Shown here in pieces: positions 53,779 through 60,021 of a stretch of 60,021 nt of DNA (positions within the stretch are counted from its first letter, which is position 1; the number at the start of each line of letters is the position of its first letter). The position numbers and the translations under genes are program-made. This DNA is from Xenococcus sp. MO_188.B8 (lineage in GTDB: Bacteria > Cyanobacteriota > Cyanobacteriia > Cyanobacteriales > Xenococcaceae), in the NCBI GenBank assembly GCA_030065615.1, contig JASJDR010000039.1, forward strand, positions 1 through 60,021. Reading direction: 5' to 3'. The notes below the pieces were generated by a model, which had not been told where the DNA came from, did not search any database, and saw nothing but the letters and a program-made list of their open reading frames with translations.

Positions 53779-54184
53779 GTTTGAATCAAATACTCTTTGA
53801 TTATCTCAGTGATACTTGATTTATCTAATCTATCATTCGCAACATCTAATACTAGATTTTCTAAATCTTGATTTGAAATATTTAATTCCCAGCCATTCAT
53901 TCCTAAAAAGCTTCCATTACACCCAAAGCCGTTCGTTTGTTTCCATCGACAAAAGGATGGTTTTTGCAAATATGATAAAGATAGGCAGCAGCTTGTTCTT
54001 CTATATTTTTGTGTAACAAAGTACCGAAAAAAGAAGCTTGAGGTTGAGCAAGAGCTGATTCCAACAAACCCAGATCTCTTATTCCTAAACTTCCACCAAA
54101 GGTATCGATTAAATCATCATGAATAGCAATGGCTAATTCAATATCTACAAACTCAGGAATCTGCAAGATTTTTATAAACCTCAA
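53775..54184 (-). pseudogene. Doc/Fic-family toxin, frameshifted
   Basis: The first frame (54184-53903) gives IAIHDDLIDTFGGSLGIRDLGLLESALAQP and NHPFVDGNKRTALGVMEAF. HPFVDGNKRT is the Fic/Doc active site (HxFxx(G/N)NKRT) that phosphorylates or AMPylates targets such as EF-Tu. After MEAF a stop follows, but the frame one base over continues LGMNGWELNISNQDLENLVL to 53775, the natural C-terminus. The break is in a run of five T residues (plus-strand A run 53905-53909); six would restore the frame. The product would lack its last helices. Confidence 0.75.
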
Positions 54185-54383
54185 AACGCTTCTGTTTAGA
54201 TGCTAAATATGCCTGAAAGCCTTTAGTATTTTTAATATCTGATGCTACTTGATTATTTTGCTTTTGTTGTAAGCGTTCTTGAATAATCTGTATTAGTAAG
54301 GTTTGTTCTTCTGTTGATAGTGCTTCGACTACTGCAATGGCATTTTGAAAGCTTGATGTTTTTTTTGTTTGATTAGTATCCAT
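54153..54383 (-). CDS. Antitoxin partner of Doc
   Basis: A 76-residue protein: a short N-terminus, a helix AIAVVEALSTEEQTLLIQIIQERLQQK, and a basic tail (AYLASKQKRFEVYKNLADS). The 'EALSTEEQ..L..II..RL' helix is typical of small antitoxins that precede Fic/Doc toxins in cyanobacteria. Its 3' end overlaps the doc start by 32 bp, confirming a coupled pair. It likely binds Doc through the C-terminal helix and regulates the operon. Confidence 0.65.
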   Translation of the reverse strand: MDTNQTKKTSSFQNAIAVVEALSTEEQTLLIQIIQERLQQKQNNQVASDIKNTKGFQAYLASKQKRFEVYKNLADS

Positions 54384-54503
54384 AGATTTTGCAAGAAAGC
54401 TATATATTAGTTATTGTATGATGTTTTAATACGATCACGGTATTACTAGCTCAGCACGATACTTTTTTTATTAATACTTATCTTTAGAATTGCATTGTTA
54501 AAT

Positions 54504-54562
54504 GCGATCGCGTAGCGCCTCGCTTTGCGAGACCACGAAGTGCCAGGCTTCGCCTGATCGCG
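54504..54562. repeat. Palindromic repeat cluster with HIP1
   Basis: GCGATCGCG (HIP1) is followed by CGCTTTGCGAGACC and GAAGTGCCAGGCTTCGCC, ending GATCGCG. Several nested inverted repeats belong to the same dispersed family as those at 27844-27872. Confidence 0.5.
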
Positions 54563-54680
54563 TTTAGATTAAAAACCAAAAACAATTGCTAATATCAAAT
54601 CACTAAGTATTTGCTACACATAAAATATCTACTTTTTTCTCTCTTATTAATTATCTTAGCAGGTGATCGCTTGACTATAT

Positions 54681-54812
54681 TTATAGCATATTTAAACGAA
54701 TTTGATATAAAGCTGCTTGAATAGATTTTAAATAATGTTTTTCTGATTTTCCTTGAAGTTTTTGAATTCTAGAAACATCTACGGCTCTTAATTGTTTAAG
54801 ATTTATATCCAA
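54681..54812 (-). pseudogene. Possible MazF-type toxin tail
   Basis: Downstream of and overlapping the antitoxin at 54803, the minus-strand frame reads LKQLRAVDVSRIQKLQGKSE then HYLKSIQAALYQIRLNML, ending at 54681. The 'QLRAVDVSRI' piece resembles the end of MazF/PemK toxins. The N-terminal body of the toxin is missing. Confidence 0.3.
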
Positions 54813-55000
54813 TTTGCTAATTGTTGTTGATAAGATTCTTCTGCTTCTTCCTGATTATCCTGCAAGATTTTTTCTGCTATTATGCGCTGCTTTTCTGCTT
54901 TAAGTATCTTAGTTATAAATGCACTAGGATTCCCATTGGCGTTGAGTTCCAAAAACTCATAGGCTTCTTTATCTAATGTGATAGTTATTCGCTCAGACAT
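54803..55000 (-). CDS. Small antitoxin-like protein
   Basis: A 65-residue protein that starts MSERITITLDKEAYEFLELNANGNPSAFITKIL, a ribbon-helix-helix-like opening (strand ITITLDK then two helices), and ends in an acidic/Gln-rich helix (EEAEESYQQQLANWI) typical of the toxin-binding tail of MazE/CopG-type antitoxins. The expected toxin downstream is only a remnant (54681-54812), so this is likely an orphan antitoxin. Confidence 0.6.
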   Translation of the reverse strand: MSERITITLDKEAYEFLELNANGNPSAFITKILKAEKQRIIAEKILQDNQEEAEESYQQQLANWI

Positions 55001-55154
55001 AATAGTAATTTATTTAGTAATTAATATAATCATATCGTGAGTATGATGGATAGATATAACGTGATCGCTATTTAGGATTAACGATGCGTCTTTAAGCGAA
55101 ACAAAAATCAACTATTATTATCTCAAGAAGAAAATCTAGACTAAATGAGTTTTA

Positions 55155-55477
55155 ATGACCTATTTAGATGGTAATGCGATTATTGCAAAAGAAAAACTTA
55201 CAAAATATTTATTAGTTCGACAGCAGCAAAATGATAAATCTCAGTTTTTAGAACAAGCTGGTTACACATTAAAAAATTGGCAGCAACTGGAACAAGATCT
55301 TAGACAACAAATTCTTTCTCTCAACGCTCTCCCAACAACAAAAACAAAGTACGGAAAAAATATGCAATTTCTGGTGTGTTAGTTGAAGTTAATGGAGTTA
55401 GGCTAAAAGTAAAGACAATTTGGATTGTTAGCAATAACACCACAAGATTTGTTACTTTGTTTCCCGATAAGGAGTAA
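55155..55477 (+). pseudogene. DUF6883 protein with a homopolymer frameshift
   Basis: The first frame (55155-55382) encodes DGNAIIAKEKLTKYLLV and YTLKNWQQLEQDLRQQILSL, then leaves the family after TKTKYGK. The next frame continues KKYAISGVLVEVNGVRLKVK and TRFVTLFPDKE to the stop at 55475-55477, the normal DUF6883 C-terminus. One A is missing from the run at 55355-55360. DUF6883 proteins often precede DUF4926 genes, as here, with GGAG of the DUF6883 end serving as ribosome site for the next gene. Confidence 0.7.
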
Positions 55478-55483
55478 TAAAAA

Positions 55484-55720
55484 ATGAAATTTCCTTTATT
55501 TTCACAAGTTATCTTAAAAGAAGATATTCCAGAATTAGGTATAAAAAAGGGTGCTGTCGCAACTATAGTTGAGCATTACCCTATGCCAGATACACAGGAA
55601 GATGGTTATAGCTTAGAGGGCTTAGTTGCTCAGGATACAGTGGAAGTTTCAGAATCACAAATTGAACTATATTCTAGTAAAGATTTTGTAAGTGATAAAG
55701 AATCAACTATGGCGCTATAG
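55484..55720 (+). CDS. DUF4926 protein
   Basis: A 78-residue protein with the DUF4926 pattern: MKFPLFSQVILKEDIPELGIKKGAVATIVEHYPM followed by EDGYSLEGL and TVEVSESQIELY. This small all-beta SH3-like fold is common beside DUF6883 in cyanobacteria and may act as its antitoxin/immunity partner. The last nine codons lie in the first unit of the 124-bp array (the stop is within the repeat), so the natural end may have been altered. GGAG at 55471-55474 is the ribosome site. Confidence 0.82.
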   Translation: MKFPLFSQVILKEDIPELGIKKGAVATIVEHYPMPDTQEDGYSLEGLVAQDTVEVSESQIELYSSKDFVSDKESTMAL

Positions 55721-56288
55721 ATAATTTTCTTAATTCTGAGTTGGGATACCATACTACTCCACGATGTATTTCAAATATATTTCTAAGAGGCGGTCAGGGG
55801 ACTTCGCAGGGCGCTTTTTGAGCGAATCCACTATGGCGCTATCGATAATTTCCTTAATTCTGAGTTGGGATACCATACTACTCCACGATGTATTTCAAAT
55901 ATATTTCTAAGAGGCGGTCAGGGGACTTCGCAGGGCGCTTTTTGAGCGAATCCACTATTGCGTTATGGATAATTTCCTTAATTCTGAGTTGGGATACCAT
56001 ACTACTCCGCGATGTATTTCAACTATATTTTTAAGAGGCGGTTAGGGGACTTCGCAGGGCGCTTTTTGAGCGAATCTACTATTGCGCTATAGATAATTTC
56101 CTTAATTTTGAGTTGGGATACTATACTACTCCGCAATGTATTTCAACCGTATTTCTAAGTGGTGGTCAGGGAACTTCGCAGAGCGCTTTTTGAGTTAATT
56201 AACTATTGCGCTATGGATAATTTTCTTAATTTTGAGTTGGGATACTATACTACTCCGCAATGTATTTCAACCGTATTTCTAAGTGGTG
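55700..56288 (-). repeat. 124-bp tandem repeat array with chained minus-strand ORFs
   Basis: Unit boundaries (ATAATTT) fall at 55721, 55845, 55969, 56093 and 56217, exactly 124 bp apart, with four full copies and a partial fifth. On the minus strand the two units whose starts lie at about 55869 and 55993 read MVSQLRIKEII then PDRLLEIYLKYIVE and stop (40 codons). The TAG is one base before the ATG of the next unit (GGAGTAGTATG), so 41 codons plus one base make 124. The GGAG is a ribosome site for the next start. The two 3'-most units (plus coordinates) have ATA in place of ATG. Confidence 0.92.
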
Positions 56289-56358
56289 TCTTGATTTAGA
56301 GTAGTCTGATCGCTATAATTAGGTCATTAAAAGTCTTCAAAATCTGGTTATATCAGCA

Positions 56359-56685
56359 GTGTTTAAATCCATTCGATTCTGGGAAAAGCTCTCTCTAAAA
56401 AGCTTCAGAAAGCAAAGATTAGCTAGTATTTTTTTGCTATCTCTGACAATCTCAGTTTGGTTAGGATCAATATTGCCGATTTATCCTCAGAGTTCTCAAA
56501 AGAGCGATCGTGAAATCTGGGAAAATAGAATTAAAGGCTATGCTGAGCAACCTGTTGAGAATGATCAAGCGCCAAATACTAAGTCAGTAGTTGATTTGTT
56601 TAAGGAAAATAATTTTAATGTAACTGCACCAGAAATTGGCGAAATTTATGAAACAGAATACTATCGATTAAAGATCGAAACGTAA
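56359..56685 (+). CDS. Hypothetical chimeric exported protein
   Basis: A 108-residue frame from a GTG. The first 65 residues have a basic N-terminus, a hydrophobic segment (LASIFLLSLTISVWLGSILP) and a charged region, like the start of a membrane-anchored protein. The last 30 residues (SVVDLFKENNFNVTAPEIGE) look unrelated. It may be a fusion of remnants. It ends 9 bp before higB and follows the 124-bp array. Confidence 0.4.
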   Translation: MFKSIRFWEKLSLKSFRKQRLASIFLLSLTISVWLGSILPIYPQSSQKSDREIWENRIKGYAEQPVENDQAPNTKSVVDLFKENNFNVTAPEIGEIYETEYYRLKIET

Positions 56686-56694
56686 CTTTCCGTT

Positions 56695-56988
56695 ATGCGA
56701 ATCATTGCCCGTAGTACCTTACGCAGTTTTTGGGAAAAATATCCTGACTCCGAACAATCTCTAAAATCATGGTTTTATGAAGCATCGCGTGCGCAGTGGC
56801 AAAGCCCATCGGATATTAAACGGCTTTATCGGAATGCCAGTATCATTGCCAATAACCGTGTTGTTTTCAATATTAAAGGCAATGATTATCGCTTAATTGT
56901 TCATGTTAGATATGATATCAGTATTATCTTTATTCGCTTTATTGGAACGCACCAAGAATACGACAAAATAGACGCAGCAACTATTTAG
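56695..56988 (+). CDS. higB: HigB-family mRNA interferase toxin
   Basis: A 97-residue HigB_toxin-type protein (distinct from the RelE-like HigB at 43549): MRIIARSTLRSFWEKYPDSEQSLKSWF, NASIIANNRVVFNIKGNDYRLIVHV and IIFIRFIGTHQEYDKIDAATI. These are the family's N-terminal helix, central strands and the C-terminal GTHxEYDxID box with the catalytic His. All look intact. It is followed 12 bp later by higA, the order toxin then antitoxin of this family. Confidence 0.92.
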   Translation: MRIIARSTLRSFWEKYPDSEQSLKSWFYEASRAQWQSPSDIKRLYRNASIIANNRVVFNIKGNDYRLIVHVRYDISIIFIRFIGTHQEYDKIDAATI

Positions 56989-57000
56989 AAAATTATAGCT

Positions 57001-57378
57001 ATGAAATTACGCCCAATTAAAACTGAATTAGATTATCAAGATGCTCTTAAACAAATCGAAAAACTTTTTGATGCGGAACCTAATTCTCCAGAGTGCGATT
57101 ATCTGGATATTTTAACTACATTAGTCGAAGCTTACGAACAAAAAAATTATCTCATTGAAGCACCAGATGCTATTTCCGCAATATTCTATTATTTAGAAAC
57201 TCGTGGATTATCTGAGCGAGAGTTGGAAGCTATTATTGGGACAGAAGAACAAGTAAAGGCAATTTTAAATAAACAACAACCTTTAACTTTAGATATTATT
57301 CGAAGTTTAAACCAAAATTTAGGAATTCCAGCAGAAATATTAATCAAACCTTATTCACTAACAAAAACTTCTACATAA
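57001..57378 (+). CDS. higA: HigA antitoxin
   Basis: A 125-residue antitoxin that starts LRPIKTELDYQDALKQIEKLFDAEP, typical for partners of HigB_toxin-type proteins. It has an HTH region in SERELEAIIGTEEQVKAILN and LTLDIIRSLNQNLGIPAEILI (XRE-like). The N-terminal part binds the toxin and the HTH represses the operon. Its integrity and that of the toxin suggest a functional module. Confidence 0.9.
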   Translation: MKLRPIKTELDYQDALKQIEKLFDAEPNSPECDYLDILTTLVEAYEQKNYLIEAPDAISAIFYYLETRGLSERELEAIIGTEEQVKAILNKQQPLTLDIIRSLNQNLGIPAEILIKPYSLTKTST

Positions 57379-57386
57379 TGGAAAGT

Positions 57387-57568
57387 GCAATAACATCACA
57401 AGATTTGTTACTTTGTTTCCCGATAAGGAGTAATAAAAAATGAAATTTCCTTTATTTTCACAAGTTATTTTAAAAGTGGAAGTTTCAGAATCACAAATTG
57501 AACCTTATTCTAATCAAGATTTTGTAATTGATAAAAAATCTACTATTGCGCGATCGCGATCATGCTAG
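57387..57568 (+). pseudogene. Second, deleted copy of the DUF6883 tail and DUF4926 gene
   Basis: This repeats the sequence from 55431 on: the end of DUF6883 (TRFVTLFPDKE-like), the same GGAGTAATAAAAA leader and the start MKFPLFSQVILK. It then jumps to VEVSESQIEPYSNQDFV, deleting about 37 codons of DUF4926. The frame runs from 57440 to 57568 (42 residues) and ends in HIP1-rich sequence rather than in the 124-bp array. It is clearly a duplication that decayed. Confidence 0.78.
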
Positions 57569-57591
57569 CTCTGCTGATTGCAATATTATTT

Positions 57592-57707
57592 TTCTTGATA
57601 CTTATCCTTAAGAGATGTAATTTTTTCTGGTGAAATAATAACAGCTTTTCTATCCTAAAAAATTAGCGATCGCTAAAGTTTTTCTGTTCATTTAGTTATA
57701 ATATCAA
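57592..57707. repeat. 114-bp direct repeat, copy 2
   Basis: This is the second copy of the sequence at 53665-53778, in the same orientation and with small indels. The two copies bracket the Doc, MazF-like, DUF6883/DUF4926 and HigBA modules, so recombination between them could delete about 3.9 kb. Confidence 0.7.
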
Positions 57708-57736
57708 CACATCAATATGGATATAAATAACCCAGA

Positions 57737-58021
57737 ATGGTAACTACAGTTAATATTGGTTCACTAATTGTTTCAACTCCAGATGTTTGTGAAGGTCGTC
57801 CCAGAATTAATAAAAAAAGGTTTTCCGTCGCGCAAATAGCTACATTAACTAAAGAAGGTCTAAGTCCGCAGCAAATTGTGAGCGAGTATAGTTTTTTGAC
57901 TTTGGCAGAAGTTCATGCAGCTTTAGCTTATTATTATGCAAACCAAGAACAGATAGAGCAATATCTAGAAGAGGAAACAGCAGAATATCAACAATTATTA
58001 GCTCAATACAAATCAATATAA
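57737..58021 (+). CDS. DUF433 antitoxin-like protein
   Basis: A 94-residue DUF433 protein: IGSLIVSTPDVCEGRPRINKKRFSVAQIATLTKEGLSPQQIVSEYSFLTLAEVHAALAYYYANQEQI. The 'G.PRI....SV..I......G.S...I...Y..L....V..AL.YY' pattern is the family HTH, now known in VapB-like antitoxins. The last 20 residues (EQYLEEETAEYQQLLAQY) form an acidic helix that could bind the toxin. The DUF5615 gene follows 12 bp later, so the two are a toxin-antitoxin pair. Confidence 0.87.
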   Translation: MVTTVNIGSLIVSTPDVCEGRPRINKKRFSVAQIATLTKEGLSPQQIVSEYSFLTLAEVHAALAYYYANQEQIEQYLEEETAEYQQLLAQYKSI

Positions 58022-58033
58022 ACTTGAATAATT

Positions 58034-58399
58034 GTGGTTAATAAAATTCGTTTATATATTGATGAGGATGCCAGTAGAAATTCCTTTGTATTAGCTTTAC
58101 GTGAGCTAAATTTTGATCTGGTGACTACTGCTGAAGCTGAAAATCTTGGTCTTGCTGATCTCGAACAACTAATTTGGGCAACCAACAATCATCGAGCAAT
58201 CTATACTTTTAACGTTAAAGACTATTATCGATTACACAAAATATATATGAGCGAAATGAAACAGCACTCTGGCATCATTGTTGTACCCAGACAAAGTTAT
58301 TCAGTAGGAGAACAATTAAGGGGTTTACAGAAGTTGATTTCATCTATATCTTCAGAAGAAATCAAAAATAAATTAATCTTTCTTGGTAAATATATTTAA
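58034..58399 (+). CDS. DUF5615 PIN-like toxin
   Basis: A 121-residue PIN-fold (Mut7-C-like) protein. Acidic residues of the nuclease site are in IRLYIDEDASRNSFVLAL (Asp-Glu-Asp) and in IYTFNVKDYYRL near the middle (Asp). HSGIIVVPRQ is typical of DUF5615. The start is GTG at 58034. PIN-type toxins of this group are presumed ribonucleases, partnered by DUF433 proteins as here. Confidence 0.88.
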   Translation: MVNKIRLYIDEDASRNSFVLALRELNFDLVTTAEAENLGLADLEQLIWATNNHRAIYTFNVKDYYRLHKIYMSEMKQHSGIIVVPRQSYSVGEQLRGLQKLISSISSEEIKNKLIFLGKYI

Positions 58400-58475
58400 G
58401 TTGTAATCTTTATATTAAGCGATCGCGCTTCGTTATAAAATCTTTAAATGCGATCATGAAGATAACGTTTGATCT

Positions 58476-59521
58476 TTATTCATAATCAGGTGCTTCTGCG
58501 CCGATAACTTTTTCTCCTCGTTTTTCTTTATTTGCTAATTCCAAATTTAGTTCTAATAGTTTGCTTAAAATATCATCTTCAGGTTTAAAGTCATAAGCCT
58601 TCATCACTAATGTATCTAGCTGTTGATGGAGTTGATAAAGTTTACTTGCTGGTTCGTAGAAATATTCATTATATAGTTTAGTGATGCCCCATTGTTTCTT
58701 TTCCATTTGCTGCGTTCTATATTCATGCAATTCTATAGTTTTATTGCGAATTTGTTGAACTATTTTTTGAATACATTTTTGTGGAAAAGGAAATGTTTCA
58801 AAACAAGTTTTATGAGTATAAGCAATATCTGCTTTTAAAGTAGATTTTTGTGCTTCCATCCATACACGATGAATATTAGACAATTGTCTGGCAATAATTT
58901 TCTATCTTCAGCAAACATCGCCAAAACGCATTGCAAAATTAATCTTTGTGCTGCTAAATCGTCAAAACCATCTTTTTGTCCTCGCTGTCTAATGATTTCA
59001 TAAAGTTCACCCATTTTACGAGCTGTATTTTTCGTAATCTCTACTTGATTGTTGTTGAAAATAGGAATCTTCTCCTCGACTCCCATAAAACCAAAAGCAC
59101 TAGCTCTTTCTGGTAGTCTTGCTATCGTGACTTTATCGACAGGTTCATCAATCTGATTATCAAAGTCATAGATCCAAAATTCGTCGAAGTTAGATAGCAT
59201 CACGTAGCGAGGACGATTGGGAACAACCTTTGTCCAGTAATCAAAAGCTTGACGGTAATGTTTCCCTAAATCTTCCCCTTGTTTTTTCATTTCAATTAAG
59301 ACACGGGGTTTCCAAACCAAATCAGCAAAGCCTGTTTTTCCCTTACGACTTCCCTTTTTTATCGCCTCTTCGTATGTCGCCCCTGCTTCAATCGCTCCCT
59401 TATGTCCAAAAGCCCTAAAAAACTTATCCAGAAATACCTGGGCTTCGCTTCTTTCTCTTCCTTTAATATGCTGAAAACGGAATTGAACAAACTCATTAAG
59501 ACTCTCAGGATTAGCTACCAT
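58476..59521 (-). pseudogene. MmeI-like (type IIL) restriction-modification gene, centre deleted
   Basis: The N-terminal frame (59521-58835) gives LNEFVQFRFQHIKGRERSEAQVFLDKFFRAFGHKGA, FADLVWKPRVLIEMKKQGEDL (nuclease region with the ExK-type IEMKK) and YVMLSNFDEFWIYDF, the start of MmeI-like enzymes. At the Walker-like AEDRKLLPDN it stops. The next frame (58883-58476) is the family C-terminus: STLKADIAYTHKTCFETFPFPQ and RTQQMEKKQWGITKLYNEYF. The methyltransferase (NPPY) and target-recognition domains are gone, so about 500-600 codons are missing. Neither part should be active. Confidence 0.78.
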
Positions 59522-59907
59522 AAATCAAGCTGCGATGAAGTAACTATCTTAGAGTGGGTATTTTTAATAAAAAAAAGATGCTTAAATTTACCTAACTTTA
59601 ACTTACATATAAGATTGAATTAGATATTTTTCCTGACGCTGATTTACTAATTGATATAGTATTGTAAACTACTAAATTCCTGAAACTATGTCAGAACTAA
59701 AATCCTTTGCGTTCTTAACTTGGCGTCTTTGCGTCTTTGCCCAGAACACGGAGCTGGGCTTGTCCAGATCGGTTCTCTGGATAAACGCGAGACCAAAATC
59801 CACACTATAAATACCGCGATCAAGTAATAATATACAGTTGACACTCTCACGACTGAAGCACGTCCTAAAGGATACCGCTTCACATATGAGATTCTTTTCA
59901 GCACTTG
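59522..59907. other. Right-hand region with palindromic repeats
   Basis: No gene is recognised. At 59855-59881, GAAGC and GCTTC arms enclose TCCTAAAGGA, a common cyanobacterial dispersed palindrome. The stretch 59700-59800 (TTGCGTCTTTGCGTCTTTGC) is also repeat-like. Minus-strand frames here (59672-59935) are built on these repeats. Confidence 0.35.
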
Positions 59908-60021
59908 TTAAACTGCGGAAATTCGAGAGTTCCAAAATTTAACACGCTTAGGCATTGTCAAAACACCTCTGACGAAACTGCGAGCATCAAACTGAAACCC
60001 GTATTGCCCCGCGACTTTTCG
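59908..60021 (-). CDS. Possible partial gene running off the right edge
   Basis: The minus-strand frame is open from the window edge (60021) to a stop at 59908-59910 and encodes 37 residues with VAGQYGFQFDARSFVRGVLT and MPKRVKFWNSR. The composition looks coding, but no family is recognised and the rest lies outside the window. Confidence 0.28.
   Translation of the reverse strand, partial: RKVAGQYGFQFDARSFVRGVLTMPKRVKFWNSRISAV

Noticed and set aside
55700..56288. CRISPR array
   Set aside because: The 124-bp units are contiguous and nearly identical throughout, with no short repeat separated by unique spacers and no cas genes nearby.
59672..59935. Two overlapping minus-strand ORFs near the right edge
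   Set aside because: They are made up of repeat sequences (GAAGC/GCTTC palindrome and TTTGCGTC repeats), with no conserved domain.
1..60021. tRNA or rRNA genes
   Set aside because: I looked for T-arm and anticodon-arm patterns in the intergenic gaps and saw none that folds convincingly. A tRNAscan run would settle it.

Overview
The window is chromosomal DNA from a cyanobacterium. It carries photosystem I genes (psaF, psaJ, psaM), the aerobic chlorophyll cyclase acsF, a cyanobacterial AbrB-type regulator, DUF4278, DUF3172 and COP23 proteins typical of the phylum, and many copies of the HIP1 octamer GCGATCGC. The low GC content and the abundance of small palindromic repeats and toxin-antitoxin genes suggest a larger, repeat-rich genome. 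The genus cannot be fixed from the sequence alone.

Layout. 1-4.4 kb: DUF4278 and DUF3172 proteins, a long hairpin that may belong to a small RNA, a truncated formylglycine-generating-enzyme gene, and an FtsX-type ABC permease with no ATPase beside it. 4.4-10.4 kb: queF, then the type IV pilus operon pilMNOQ on the minus strand. 10.7-25.8 kb: mostly housekeeping genes, namely a sugar-binding lipoprotein, a pentapeptide-repeat protein, acsF, a methyltransferase, sppA, aroH, a run of exported proteins (PsbP-like, COP23, DUF2330), an RnfD-like membrane protein, a cyAbrB regulator, rpiA, an RRM RNA-binding protein and a tandem Usp protein. 25.8-28.3 kb: an accessory patch with a DUF1778-GNAT toxin-antitoxin pair, a NACHT fragment, a 151-bp tandem repeat array, and an Rpn/DUF4351 gene split by a MITE with a clear 8-bp target duplication. 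28.3-33.6 kb: tsaD, psaF-psaJ, psaM, a cobalamin-binding protein and membrane proteins. 34.0-37.9 kb: a two-gene amyloid-signalling NLR system. 38-43.8 kb: a HepT remnant, a phytase-like lipoprotein, a TPR protein, an IS607-type element (tnpA with an in-frame stop, tnpB intact) and a HigBA pair. 44-53.5 kb: a CBS protein, archease-rtcB, an EcfT-like permease, a radical SAM protein, guaA, cbiD and a pseudouridine synthase. 53.5-59.5 kb: a decaying toxin-antitoxin and restriction island holding Doc, MazF-like, DUF6883/DUF4926, HigBA and DUF433/DUF5615 modules, a 124-bp tandem repeat array, and an MmeI-like enzyme gene that has lost its centre.

The most interesting system is at 34028-37913. A 135-residue protein ends in a RHIM-like motif (VQIGNNNTQ). 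The next gene, 16 bp downstream, is a 1153-residue nSTAND/WD40 protein that begins with a matching motif (VGDHN). The two segments align over 26 residues without a gap. This is the architecture expected of bacterial amyloid-signalling (BASS/RHIM-like) immune or cell-death pairs: the WD40 sensor assembles, its N-terminal motif templates an amyloid, and the amyloid recruits the small helical effector.

Two further patterns stand out. The 151-bp and 124-bp arrays lie 28 kb apart on opposite strands but share the same GGAGTAGTAT block. In the 124-bp array two complete minus-strand units encode 40-residue frames whose stop codon sits one base before the next start codon. Many accessory genes also show small lesions (homopolymer frameshifts in Doc and DUF6883, a 15-bp duplication in HigB, an in-frame stop in TnpA, internal deletions in the MmeI-like and second DUF4926 genes), as expected for an island under relaxed selection.
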